A DNA stretch of 64,000 bases from Pseudomonas frederiksbergensis (GCF_900105495.1 NZ_FNTF01000002.1:3336001-3400000), one strand, 5' to 3'. Shown: positions 33,423 through 41,339, numbered from the stretch's first letter. The notes: generated from the letters alone by a model not told the origin. Made by a program: numbers and translations.

Positions 33423-33920
33423 ATGGTGAATGTAGAGTTCAGCAAGAAACACGACAAACGATTCGAAAAGCACTTTTCATCGCAGATGGATGACATAACA
33501 CTCATCTTGAAATGTCACCTGATGCTGGAAGAAATGCTTCGTGATTTCTGTTCTGAGATGGTTCCCCAGCCCCAGTTTTTGAAAGACTCTCGCTTTACGT
33601 TTGCTCAAATCCTTGACCTATCTCGGGCTTTGTACCCCGCGGACATTAAACTTGGCGGCATGGTGGAGTTGTGGTCACTGTGCGAGAAGATCAATCGTAT
33701 TCGCAACATCATGGCCCATGCGCTGGACCCGGACTCTTCCAAATTAGATAGCCACAAGGCCGCTATCATTGAGGCTGTCAGGTTGCGTGGAGAGGGGAGC
33801 ACCTCTGCATTGGAGTTCGTGGGATGCCTCACATACGTCTTGGGTGCGTTTAGTCTGATACTGCAGGTTGGTGTTACACACAACAATGGCGAAGATTTTC
33901 GGGATATACCACGCAAGTAG
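33423..33920 (+). CDS. HEPN-domain protein, possible RNase
   Basis: A 165-residue, mainly helical protein. RNIMAH at residues 94-99 is the RNxxxH motif of HEPN RNases, found in toxins and abortive-infection proteins. The start at ATG 33423 has AAAGGTGG; further open frame upstream runs into the repeats. It lies next to the att site, has lower GC than the phage genes, and its 3' end abuts a truncated phage gene, which suggests insertion as cargo. It has no obvious antitoxin partner on the same strand. Confidence 0.6.
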   Translation: MVNVEFSKKHDKRFEKHFSSQMDDITLILKCHLMLEEMLRDFCSEMVPQPQFLKDSRFTFAQILDLSRALYPADIKLGGMVELWSLCEKINRIRNIMAHALDPDSSKLDSHKAAIIEAVRLRGEGSTSALEFVGCLTYVLGAFSLILQVGVTHNNGEDFRDIPRK

Positions 33921-33921
33921 T

Positions 33922-34072
33922 CATGTGTTGGCGATTTCTTAATCAGCGCCGTCGCCGCTTTGATGTGCTCGACGTGGATCATGGCGGTAGATCGCAGTTC
34001 GAATCGGTAAACGATTGTTTCGCCGTCCGACGGGCAGACAGCCGCGAATGTGTGCCGGTAGGTATTCATCAT
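33922..34072 (-). pseudogene. truncated phage early gene
   Basis: The frame from ATG 34072 (AGGGG upstream) begins MMNTYRHTFAAVCPSDGETI and VYRFELRS, a start I associate with small early genes of Pseudomonas phages. After about 45 residues it runs into the end of the HEPN gene region and continues as a reverse reading of it. The true C-terminal half is missing. Confidence 0.5.
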
Positions 34073-34122
34073 CGCGGCCCCTTGTAGCAGCACACGTAGG
34101 CGAACCAGGCGAGGGCGATCAT
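34069..34122 (-). CDS. 17-residue coupled peptide
   Basis: MIALAWFAYVCCYKGPR. Its ATG overlaps the stop of the 34119-34502 gene and its stop overlaps the ATG of the truncated gene at 34072. Hydrophobic, with two adjacent Cys. Double overlap is the only support. Confidence 0.4.
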   Translation of the reverse strand: MIALAWFAYVCCYKGPR

Positions 34123-34502
34123 GGCGTCACCTGCTCCGCCAGATCCTCGGCGGTGAGTGTGTATTCGACTACGTTGCGCACTCGGTAGAACGTGGCGTTG
34201 CAATGCTTGCTGGCCCATGCGGCCAAGACCGCATCCAGTTCCAAGCGAGCATCGGCTGATACGTCTGGCCAGTCCTCAGCGACTTCACCGACATCGTCAT
34301 AGGCGCGCTCGCCGAGCATTTCGATGACATCGCCGGCGTCGACATAACCGGTGATGTTCACCGTGAATTTCTCTCCCTTCCATACGCTGTCGCCGACGGC
34401 CAGTTCGTCGTTCTCGTTGAGCAGTTCGTTGAGGCTGTCGCAGTTGAACATCTCGTTATCGGCTAACCAGGTTTCCTCGCGGGAGGTGTTTTCTTCAGGC
34501 AT
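34119..34502 (-). CDS. acidic phage early protein, hypothetical
   Basis: A 127-residue, very acidic protein (NELLNENDELAVGDSVWKGE; YVDAGDVIEMLGERAYDDVG) with a helical C-terminal part. It heads a reverse-strand run of tightly overlapping small genes like the early left operon of lambdoid phages, here belonging to the second, decayed prophage. No function recognised. Confidence 0.6.
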   Translation of the reverse strand: MPEENTSREETWLADNEMFNCDSLNELLNENDELAVGDSVWKGEKFTVNITGYVDAGDVIEMLGERAYDDVGEVAEDWPDVSADARLELDAVLAAWASKHCNATFYRVRNVVEYTLTAEDLAEQVTP

Positions 34503-34507
34503 GACTT

Positions 34508-34529
34508 CGTCCTTGCCGCTATAGCGGCT
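34508..34529. repeat. 22-bp direct repeat, copy 1, with palindromic core
   Basis: Identical to 34820-34841. The core GCCGCTATAGCGGC (34515-34528) is a perfect 14-bp palindrome. The two copies flank the small gene at 34585-34815. Confidence 0.7.
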
Positions 34530-34584
34530 TTCAAATTCGTTCAGCGGAGTTGTATCGTTGCCACCTCAGATTGGGAGGTGCGAT

Positions 34585-34815
34585 GTGGTCGTACACGGAG
34601 TCGAATACAAGTTTTTTACCGCCTCACACGTGACAAATGGGCATGACGGCTTGGGGATCGAGTGCTGGCGCGGCAACGATATGGTCTTTGAGATATTCAG
34701 GAATGACGAAACGCTGCGCTTTGAGGTGACCTTTTTCGAACAAGATGTCCCTTTAGAGCTGCTTGAGTATGCGATCCCAACTGCTCGCGAAAGCCTAGGT
34801 CAATTCGTGCCGTAG
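34585..34815 (+). CDS. hypothetical protein between two direct repeats
   Basis: A 76-residue protein if read from GTG 34585, which has GGGAGG six bases before it. TTG 34558 would add nine residues. It has a beta-rich plan (VVHGVEYKFFTASHVTNGHD; RFEVTFFEQDVPLELLEYAI). It stands alone on the plus strand, closely flanked by the 22-bp repeats, as a small cassette would be. Confidence 0.5.
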   Translation: MVVHGVEYKFFTASHVTNGHDGLGIECWRGNDMVFEIFRNDETLRFEVTFFEQDVPLELLEYAIPTARESLGQFVP

Positions 34816-34819
34816 ATGC

Positions 34820-34841
34820 CGTCCTTGCCGCTATAGCGGCT
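34820..34841. repeat. 22-bp direct repeat, copy 2
   Basis: Second copy of 34508-34529, beginning 5 bases after the stop of the enclosed gene. Palindromic core at 34827-34840. Confidence 0.7.
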
Positions 34842-34955
34842 GACTTTGAAGGGGGAGGGTTTAAATTGGTTTTTGACTTAGTATTGGCTCGCCCCTACGG
34901 CGCTTGGTAGGCGTTGTGGCGAGGGAAGCTAGACCAATCGAAGGGACAGAGTTTT

Positions 34956-35342
34956 ATGGGTATGGAAAGCGTCGCCTTGGCGTTCTTGAGACGCTATCGG
35001 TACTTGCTACTGTCGTTGATGATTACGGCTTCATTTGTAAACGCTTTTGAGCGTTTTTCTGGGGATTGGAGCAATTTCTTTGGGGCGTTGTTCGTGCATG
35101 GATGGTTCATCCAAGCAGTGTTTGCTTACTTTCGAGGAGGCTGGGTCTGTATCGGACCCGGTGGACTACCCAAGGATGCGAACCCCATGGGCAGGGCAGC
35201 GTTAGCCGCAACGGCGTTCGCGTTTTACCTTTTGATGTTCACCTACGATGGATACAGCCGTGATGAATCGGTCCATGAAAGAACAGCTTCGGACTGGACG
35301 ATGCCTACTGGAGAAGAGTTCAGGCGAGCTCCAGAGCAATAG
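34956..35342 (+). CDS. membrane protein of unknown function
   Basis: A 128-residue protein with three hydrophobic segments (RYLLLSLMITASFVNAF; FFGALFVHGWFIQAVFAYF; AALAATAFAFYLLMFTY) and a polar C-terminus. ATG 34956 has AAGGGACA. A stretch just upstream (about 34914-34930) resembles the Pseudomonas REP motif GTGGCGAGGGA. Lies among cargo genes of the second prophage; role unknown. Confidence 0.55.
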   Translation: MGMESVALAFLRRYRYLLLSLMITASFVNAFERFSGDWSNFFGALFVHGWFIQAVFAYFRGGWVCIGPGGLPKDANPMGRAALAATAFAFYLLMFTYDGYSRDESVHERTASDWTMPTGEEFRRAPEQ

Positions 35343-35366
35343 CCAACTCGTATGAGCATCGGTTGC

Positions 35367-35859
35367 TCATAATGCAATCTCCATCGATACCAGATCATGG
35401 GCATTCACAACCGTCATGTCGAGGAGGTGGGCAATCTGGACTTCAAAACGCGCACCTTCTGAATTTTCCCAGCCAGGCAGTAGGGCGATCATTCCGCACA
35501 GACCCAAGCGCGTCAGGTCATAGGCCATGTAATCGGCCCAATCGGCCGGGTACGATGCCGTGCTCTGCGGGGTTCTCGACCACGTAGCCACAGGCGCACA
35601 GGTCGGCGGCCATTTTGTTGAAGGCAGGGAAGTTGAAGTCTTCGAAGCCGGTCATTGGGCCAGTCAAGTACACGCGGTTGCTGCGTGCGCCGGCCAGAGT
35701 CACGACCCCCTTAGTCAGCTGCGCACCGCGATTCAAGCCCATGGCATAGGCCTGATCCTGGAGCGCGATAAGTTGGTCTGAGATGCACTCGGAGTGGAGT
35801 TGGTGCAAGTTTTCGACGGCGTGGCGGTCATCTGGATGGTTTCGGTTTTCTGTGGGCAT
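35367..35859 (-). pseudogene. DUF4406-like phage gene, frameshifted
   Basis: From ATG 35859 (AGGACG) the product contains RVYLTGPMTGFEDFNFPAFN and ENPAEHG, the start of DUF4406, a nucleoside deoxyribosyltransferase-like family of phage early genes. At about 35550 the frame breaks. The rest follows in another frame (WADYMAYDLTRLGLCG; LLPGWENSEGARFEVQIAHL) to 35367. A one-base loss explains it. Confidence 0.7.
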
Positions 35860-35980
35860 GGGGCGTCCTATGCCGGGTCATGCCCGGGCGGTGGGAGGAG
35901 GGGGATCGCGTTGCGGTCTATCTATCCCAATTTGCTTTGGTGCATTATTGTGATGGGGGAAAAATTGGATCGACAATTTT

Positions 35981-36646
35981 ATGGAAGAAAATATGAGTCA
36001 GCTCGTAGTTACTTTAATCGTCATAATGCTCCCAGGAATAATCGCTGCAATAGTCAGTGATAAAATCACTTTTCACGAGAAGTGGGATTCATTTCGATTC
36101 GGTTTGTATTCTCTTGTGCTGGGGGTTTTGTCATACGGTGGATTACAAGCTGGTTGGCTTTTTATCGATATTTTGCGTGCTTGGGGCGTCCCGGCGCAGT
36201 GGACTTGGCTAGGGATATGGCAAGCAGCTCTAAAGGCAGAAACAAGCGTAAATGCTATTGAGGTTTTTGGGGCGGCGGTTCTCGCGTTGCCCATAGCCCT
36301 ATTTGCTTCATTTTGTATTAATCATAAGCTATTTAATAAACTTGCAAGATTTTTTGGTGTCTCGACGAAGTATGGTGATGAAAACCTTTTTTCCTATTTT
36401 ATGGGTGGAAAGGACATAACTTGGATATATGTTCGCGACAAGCCAGATGATCTAACTTATGAAGGTCATGTTATAAGCTATGCAGAAAATTCCTCGTGTC
36501 ATGAGGTTGTACTCGCGGAAGTTAAGGTATATAGGTATAGCGATTCAGAGTTTCTTTACGAGGTGCCATTCGTGTACCTTTGTAAGCCATTCGGCAGCAT
36601 CGTTATTGAGTCAATCCCCAAAAGTCAGTGGAGCAACATTCCATGA
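35981..36646 (+). CDS. membrane protein, DUF6338-like
   Basis: A 221-residue AT-rich protein. Three or four membrane segments lie in the first 110 residues (VVTLIVIMLPGIIAAIV; FRFGLYSLVLGVLSYG; VFGAAVLALPIALFASFCIN). A cytosolic beta-rich domain follows (DITWIYVRDKPDDLTYEGHV; VKVYRYSDSEFLYEVPFVYL). From memory this resembles DUF6338. The next gene overlaps its stop and encodes a 45-residue partner. GC far below the host suggests transfer; a defence or exclusion role is possible but unproven. Confidence 0.65.
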   Translation: MEENMSQLVVTLIVIMLPGIIAAIVSDKITFHEKWDSFRFGLYSLVLGVLSYGGLQAGWLFIDILRAWGVPAQWTWLGIWQAALKAETSVNAIEVFGAAVLALPIALFASFCINHKLFNKLARFFGVSTKYGDENLFSYFMGGKDITWIYVRDKPDDLTYEGHVISYAENSSCHEVVLAEVKVYRYSDSEFLYEVPFVYLCKPFGSIVIESIPKSQWSNIP

Positions 36647-36780
36647 GCGAAAAATTCAGAGAAGGCAACGTACGCGGCGGCGAGAAAGTGCAGGTGTTTA
36701 ATGATGGGTCTTCAAAAAAGGTCATCGTCTCGCAACGGCCATCTTCTCCACCACCAGCTCCAAAACCAGCAAAAAAATGA
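36643..36780 (+). CDS. 45-residue basic, proline-tailed partner protein
   Basis: ATG 36643 overlaps the TGA of the membrane protein gene, so the two are translationally coupled. The peptide has a polar start (SEKFREGNVRGGEKVQVF), a short strand (KKVIVSQ) and the tail PPPAPKPAKK. The tight coupling suggests that it acts with the membrane protein. Confidence 0.6.
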   Translation: MSEKFREGNVRGGEKVQVFNDGSSKKVIVSQRPSSPPPAPKPAKK

Positions 36781-36867
36781 TCCGTAAGCGCCTGCGTCGC
36801 TAGTTGGCATCATTCGTTGAGGTGAGTATTTTTTCAACTCGGATGGAGCTGGAACAAGGAGAAAATC

Positions 36868-37194
36868 GTGGAAAAGCTTAAAATTGAATCGTTTACGGTC
36901 ACCGCACCGCCGGCGTTCGTCCACTACGAAGTAAAACTTGGAATCGATCCGGTTTTTCTCGAGGCGCTCGGTGATGCTCCTGGTCGGTACAAGGTCATCC
37001 TTCGGGAAGGGCAATTCCACCACTCTGGCAGTCCAACTGGTGATGGTGAATACACTATCCAGCTCGAAAATGGCGCGCATCATTCGGGAAGGGTTCTGTA
37101 CACCGTCCCGAGGACTACGCCGGAAGGGAAAAACTCTCCGGAAATTTTGGAGTTTCATCTGCAGATGGGCGTTCTCACTGACAAGGATCAATGA
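36868..37194 (+). CDS. hypothetical protein, 108 residues
   Basis: It starts at GTG 36868 with a good AAGGAG ribosome site. A beta-rich protein (KIESFTVTAPPAFVHYEVKL; RYKVILREGQFHHSGSP) with several His in HHSG repeats (two copies). No family recognised. It runs into the end of the opposing gene, overlapping by 20 bases. Confidence 0.55.
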   Translation: MEKLKIESFTVTAPPAFVHYEVKLGIDPVFLEALGDAPGRYKVILREGQFHHSGSPTGDGEYTIQLENGAHHSGRVLYTVPRTTPEGKNSPEILEFHLQMGVLTDKDQ

Positions 37195-37543
37195 TTACGT
37201 CGCCTACCTCGCCGGGATGCTTCGCTAAGTGTTGCAGCCCGGCTGCTCTCAATTGTCGCAACACCTTTTCACTTGGCTCGTAAGGTGTCGTGACACAGCG
37301 CAGCATCTTGGCCTGGGTCTCGAAGTCTGCGCCGATCAGGTTCATCAGCAACAGCTGGTAAGCCTCCCGCTGATTGTTAATGCTGTGGGCTTTCATCACT
37401 CGATGCAGGTCAGGTTTGAACACCCCGGCCACTTCGATCTGAAACTTTCCAATGCCCAGGGCTGCGTCCTTTGCTGCTGACTTCTCTCGCTTCCTGCGCT
37501 GCTTGAGCGCTTCCGCCGTCGGCTGCTGCTGTTCCTCGGCCAT
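37175..37543 (-). CDS. conserved phage early protein, hypothetical
   Basis: A 122-residue protein from ATG 37543 with GAGG upstream; TTG 37558 would add five residues. The N-terminal 35 residues are charged and helical (EALKQRRKREKSAAKD). The body (GKFQIEVAGVFKPDLHRVMK; REAYQLLLMNLIGADFE) may be a small DNA-interacting domain. I believe relatives occur in other Pseudomonas prophages. Intact, within the decayed second prophage. Confidence 0.6.
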   Translation of the reverse strand: MAEEQQQPTAEALKQRRKREKSAAKDAALGIGKFQIEVAGVFKPDLHRVMKAHSINNQREAYQLLLMNLIGADFETQAKMLRCVTTPYEPSEKVLRQLRAAGLQHLAKHPGEVGDVIIDPCQ

Positions 37544-37859
37544 GGCCTGCCTCTTCAATTCCGTGGGCCGGTATATCCAGCCATGTCTGTCGTCGGCGCT
37601 GGCGCACCTGGTTGCTGATGCGCCTCATGCTGAGGCCGGGAAGTCGAGCGAGTAATCGGCGATCAAGCATCGGCACAACGTTTCGCTGATTTCCAAATGC
37701 CTGCTGGCCTTGTAGCGCGTCAAACCCGCCGCTTTGCATCCCATCAAACGAGTAGCCAGGGTGAGCGGTGGTGGTCCGTCCGCGCTTGCTCTTTTGCTCT
37801 TCGATCGTTCTGTACTTGTAGGCCGGCTTCGGCGCCTGCAGCACGCCTGGGCTGTCCAT
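37410..37859 (-). CDS. uncertain phage-derived reading frame
   Basis: A reverse-strand frame from ATG 37859 encodes SPGVLQAPKPAYKYRTIEEQ and later RRLLARLPGLSMRRISNQVR and WLDIPAHGIE. The latter part looks like a real phage sequence ending near the next gene. The last 50 residues overlap the neighbour at 37175-37543 in another frame and are probably not genuine, so the end may be altered by a frameshift. Confidence 0.3.
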   Translation of the reverse strand: MDSPGVLQAPKPAYKYRTIEEQKSKRGRTTTAHPGYSFDGMQSGGFDALQGQQAFGNQRNVVPMLDRRLLARLPGLSMRRISNQVRQRRRQTWLDIPAHGIEEAGHGRGTAAADGGSAQAAQEAREVSSKGRSPGHWKVSDRSGRGVQT

Positions 37860-37969
37860 GCAGGCGCCGGTCGGAATCAGTTGAGACTGACCACCAGAGA
37901 AAAAAGGCAGCCTTCGCCGCCTCCAGTGCACTTTGCCGCTTTGCAGCCTCTTCGATTGCTGGGCCCTTA

Positions 37970-38200
37970 TCAAGATGTTCGTGAGTTGAGGGTGATGCCG
38001 TGAAAGCGGCCGATACGGCGCAAGGTCATGCGACTGATGCCGAGTTGTTCGGCGATAGCCATTTGGCTAATGTTGGCCTTGGCCACCCGCCGGATGCGCG
38101 GTACTAGCTTAGCCTCTTCCTTGCGGCGCTCCTCAAGAGTTCGCTGGTGGGCGTCGCGAACTTGATGCCGTACAGCGCGGCGATGTAGTTGATGGTCCGA
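37970..38200 (-). pseudogene. fragment of a helix-turn-helix phage regulator
   Basis: The C-terminal part KLVPRIRRVAKANISQMAIA, then EQLGISRMTLRRIGR, is a clear helix-turn-helix. Upstream, another frame reads NYIAALYGIKFATPTSELL, which seems to be the natural preceding sequence, so a frameshift lies near 38130. The 5' end is cut by the junction with the terminase fragment at about 38210. Confidence 0.5.
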
Positions 38201-38212
38201 GTCGCTTATCCG

Positions 38213-38420
38213 GCACGCCACTGGGCAAGCGGACTGGAAGTTCTTCTTCAGGAGGAAGAACAAGGCCTACTGGCTCGATCCGGTCGAGGCGGTCATCCCG
38301 AAGCGCCTGATCGACTACTTCAATGAGCTGTCCGCCAAGCACGGTATCCACACTAACCCAGGGCAGCGCACCTGGTACGCCGCTAAGGAGAAGAAACTCG
38401 GTGACGATATGAAGCGTTAA
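38213..38420 (+). pseudogene. terminase large subunit fragment of a second prophage
   Basis: About 70 codons closely match residues 200-269 of the intact terminase at 6249-7739: NKAYWLDP, IPKRL, DYFNEL, AKHGI, NPGQR, WYAAKEK and LGDDMKR are shared, with scattered differences. A TAA follows directly. Both ends are cut, so this is a relic of a related phage, not a gene. Confidence 0.85.
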
Positions 38421-38528
38421 TCCCCGTCGATGATCCCGATCTCGGTGGGGTTACGTATGCGAGATCTGGGGGCCAACATCGGCCCAGTCAAATAAGAGGG
38501 GCGTGCGGATTTGCGCATCGCCGTGGCT

Positions 38529-38815
38529 GGTGATGGCTTCAAGTACCTTGGCCGTGGCTGATTCAGGTTACCGGGCGGGCGAACTATGCGGCGTGCGGTG
38601 AAGCCTTGGGTGTGGAGATGGTCAATCACTCCGAGCTGCGCGAGCAACCGCAACACGCCTGGCCTGTCTGCCGCCTGGTTCTGAGCGACAAAAGATTGAA
38701 CACACTGGCTGATGCTGGCTACTTCGAGCGGATTACGCGCCGTATCAATGGCGGGGTCAACGGGCAGGCTGACCGGTTGGCATTGTGGAAGAAAGCCCGC
38801 GAGGTACTGACATAA
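38529..38815 (+). pseudogene. GH19 endolysin relic with frameshifts
   Basis: Read across frames, the sequence gives GDGFKY, GRG, LIQVTGRANYAACGEALGVE, NTLADAGYFERITRRINGG and VNGQADRLALWKKAREVL, the C-terminal half of phage glycoside hydrolase 19 endolysins. One base is missing near 38558, and a pair of compensating shifts lies near 38660-38690. The 5' half is gone. Confidence 0.8.
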
Positions 38816-38898
38816 CCAGCGAACGGAGACGGCGGCAGCCTTGAATAAAATCTTGTGGCCCGACACACTTCCGCTACCCCTTTAGAGAGTATTGCTCA

Positions 38899-39018
38899 AT
38901 GTTGACATCGGAACTTATATCGATTCTTCGCGGAGAAATTGACAGGGCAAAAGGGAGCGGCCTATCAGACGTTTCACTCGATAGCTTTTCGAAGCTGGTC
39001 GACATGATTGAGACGTGA
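38899..39018 (+). CDS. 39-residue small protein before membrane protein
   Basis: MLTSELISILRGEIDRAKG, then a short helical part ending in VDMIET. It overlaps the start of the next gene. It may be a real small gene or the true beginning of the next protein separated by a shift. Confidence 0.35.
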   Translation: MLTSELISILRGEIDRAKGSGLSDVSLDSFSKLVDMIET

Positions 39019-39496
39019 GTCACGTCAAACACCGGAAAACGTTGAACACGTGCAGGCTCGTCTGGAGCAGTTCAAGTCTAACTTGGTGGATTGGCAAAAT
39101 AATAATCAGCGAGATCATGAGAGCCTGCTGGAGATGTTGCGGGCGACTATCGCGACGTCTCATTTAGCTATTAAGAGTGCCTTAATAATTAATGGGGGGG
39201 CCGCTGTCGCCTTTCTGGCATTCCTTGGAACAGCTTGGTCGCGTTTTAGCGGCGCAACGGTCAAGGGACTCTTGGCTGTGTCACTGGAGCATTTCGTTAT
39301 TGGGGTTATGTTTACTGGATTGGGCGCGTGCTTGGCGTATGTGTGCCAGGCGGCATTCGGCGGGGAGTTTGGCAAGCAAAGCAAAAACATTGGAGAAATA
39401 CTTCGCTGGGTCGCAGTTCTTCTTATTCTCGGTTCGTTTTGGAAATTCTACGAGGGATGCATGGCGGCGCTTCAGGCTTTCACAAGTGCAGGGTGA
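39008..39496 (+). CDS. membrane protein at the prophage right end (holin-region type)
   Basis: A 162-residue protein beginning at TTG 39008. The polar helical N-terminus (EHVQARLEQFKSNLVDWQNN) is followed by three membrane segments (SALIINGGAAVAFLAFLG; HFVIGVMFTGLGACLAYV; WVAVLLILGSFWKFYEG). Similar proteins, as I recall, lie after the endolysin in Pseudomonas prophages. It follows the GH19 relic here. Could be a holin-like or exclusion protein. Confidence 0.55.
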   Translation: MRRESRQTPENVEHVQARLEQFKSNLVDWQNNNQRDHESLLEMLRATIATSHLAIKSALIINGGAAVAFLAFLGTAWSRFSGATVKGLLAVSLEHFVIGVMFTGLGACLAYVCQAAFGGEFGKQSKNIGEILRWVAVLLILGSFWKFYEGCMAALQAFTSAG

Positions 39497-39700
39497 TTTT
39501 TGCCATTGATAGATAGCCTGGGAAGGAGTTTCAATGAGAAGTAGTGGAAGTTGCAGTCGGCAGGACGCCGGGAACGATGGGAGAGTGGCTCAGTGACTTT
39601 CCGAGTGACTTTGTCAAACACAGTTGCGCACTGTTGGGCATCGTTGCAGCGAGCGCCAGGCGCGAAGCCTTATATTTGGCGGGTTTCAGCGATCTAAGCT

Positions 39701-39749
39701 TGCATGGGGTGCTAGGGGTCGAGTGTTCGAATCACTCCGTCCCGACCAT
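39701..39749. repeat. attachment site copy 2 (attR; tRNA-Pro(GGG) 3' half)
   Basis: Identical to 33251-33299. It reads as anticodon loop with GGG at 39706-39708, stem GCTAG, variable loop GGGTC, T-arm GAGTG/TTCGAAT/CACTC, acceptor CGTCCCG, then ACCA to 39748. The host-type terminator follows directly, so this is the right end of the prophage array. The intact tRNA should lie at the left end, outside the window. Confidence 0.85.
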
Positions 39750-39756
39750 ATTTTTC

Positions 39757-39794
39757 AAGGGGTTGCGAGATTTTATCTCGCGACCCCTTTTTAT
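39757..39794 (+). terminator. strong terminator of the tRNA-Pro locus
   Basis: A 14-pair stem (39757-39770 with 39776-39789), loop TTTTA, then T-run. It stays on the host side of att copy 2 and was presumably the terminator of the tRNA gene before phage integration. Confidence 0.85.
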
Positions 39795-40541
39795 TATTCG
39801 GCGTTTTTACCCCCACAAAACCACTGGCTCTGGTGTGAGTTCACGCCGTTTTTGGCCCTTTTTCGCGCTGCCTTTGGCACCAATCCTGTTTGATATTTCT
39901 CTTCCTTTCTCAGCTTTTTCGCATGTCAGATGGTCTTGCCTAACGCCTTGTTTCCGGGCAATTAGGGCGTTTTCCCTCACCCGCTCCGCGACGCTAAACC
40001 CTGGAAGCTCAGTTCCGATTCTTCGTTCTTAACGGTCACCATCCCAAATCAGCGAAACCGGCTGTACGTCACGCGGGTCGTGCCTTTGAAGACAAACGGA
40101 AGCAGCGAAAGCCGGACTTCCGATTGTGCGCTAGGGAAACGGAATAGAGCGCGGGGAGGGCGCATCTATTCGAATTGATTGCTGACGGGCTGTGGGCCTT
40201 GTGAAGCCTCGTTGATTACAAAGCCCAGGGGCCGATATGGAATCAAACCATCGCGTCCGAGAGCCTGACTCAAACCTCCAAATTCGACGTTTTTGGGCCC
40301 AAATCGCAGTGCCAAACAGACCGCAAATTCACCCGATTTCTTGCTGTTTTGGTGACAAACCATTTTGCAGGTAGTTGGCACCGATTGAGTGCCGCTGAAC
40401 CCTCGAAAGATCCGTCGGCCGCGGTTTCTAGCGGTCAGCTCGGAATCTCTTGCAAGGTCCTGGTCGGTGCCAAATCCGCTGCTAACTCACAAAAACCACC
40501 GGCTCTGGGTGGGGCCTATGGTTAGATCGGTGGCGACGAAT
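39795..40541. other. 747 bases with no supported gene
   Basis: I see no convincing coding frame, RNA gene or promoter here. Open frames lack ribosome sites and family resemblance. An imperfect repeat around ACAAAACCACTGGCTCTGG (from about 39816) and a similar string near 40491 lie at the two ends. Probably decayed host sequence. Confidence 0.5.
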
Positions 40542-41291
40542 TCAGCTTGCCGTGTTGAAGCTCCGATTAAATTCAACTACGTCATGATGAGAGGGATTTT
40601 TGGCGAACAGGGCAGAGAGTTGCGCATTGAATGCCTCTCGCTTCTGCGCTGCGACTCCCTTGACTGCGGCATTCAACATGGGACGCATCTCATCAGCGGT
40701 GTAATCGCAGCAGTACGCTGGCGTACAAGGTTGTTGACGCCATGAGTCCTCCAGGCGGCCACTGTCGACTGGCTCGAATCCAACTTCATTGACAAGTTGC
40801 ATCACGAGACGCTTGTGATTTGCATCGTCACCAGCAACGGCGACTCCCAGACGGTTTTCCGCACCTTTTGGCTTACCAAGATTTTCTAGCGAATAAGCCA
40901 GAATATTATTGAATGCCTTGATCACCGGTCGGCCAAGCTGCTCGCTAACCCAGACGCTCTCCGTTTGACCATTTTCCAAAGCAGCGATGCGCTCGTCTCT
41001 CAGGCCTGGGTAGTAATTACTCGTGTCGATCACTGGAACCGAAGATGGCAATGCCGCCAGCAGGTTATTGGGAAGAGCCGCCATGGCTGGTTGGGGGATG
41101 GAAACAATCACAGTATCGGCGCCGTCGAAGACATCGTTCAGATCGCAAGCAATAGCACCCGCTTCCTTGGCAAAAGTGCTTACCGAGTCTTTTCCGCGAG
41201 AGTTGGCGACGCTGACCTCATGGCCAGCAGTGACGAGCTTTCGGGCAAGGGTTCCGCCGATAGACCCAATACCAACGATCGCGATTTTCAT
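40542..41291 (-). CDS. NAD(P)-binding oxidoreductase (F420-dependent NADP reductase fold)
   Basis: A 249-residue protein with an N-terminal Rossmann motif IVGIGSIGG (Gly7, Gly9, Gly12) and, at about 25-40, HEVSVANSRGKDSV, where the SRGK segment suggests NADP binding. It matches the NADP oxidoreductase coenzyme-F420-dependent family, whose bacterial members act on other substrates. It is divergent from an HxlR regulator, a common pairing for redox enzymes that respond to electrophiles. Substrate unknown. Confidence 0.8.
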   Translation of the reverse strand: MKIAIVGIGSIGGTLARKLVTAGHEVSVANSRGKDSVSTFAKEAGAIACDLNDVFDGADTVIVSIPQPAMAALPNNLLAALPSSVPVIDTSNYYPGLRDERIAALENGQTESVWVSEQLGRPVIKAFNNILAYSLENLGKPKGAENRLGVAVAGDDANHKRLVMQLVNEVGFEPVDSGRLEDSWRQQPCTPAYCCDYTADEMRPMLNAAVKGVAAQKREAFNAQLSALFAKNPSHHDVVEFNRSFNTAS

Positions 41292-41339
41292 AATGCCTCC
41301 AGAGATTCAAAGTCTGGATACGTTAGTATTCGTACTGCA

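Noticed and set aside
39544..40032. Forward frame across att copy 2 and the tRNA terminator
   Set aside because: It reads through a tRNA segment and a terminator hairpin and has no protein-like pattern.
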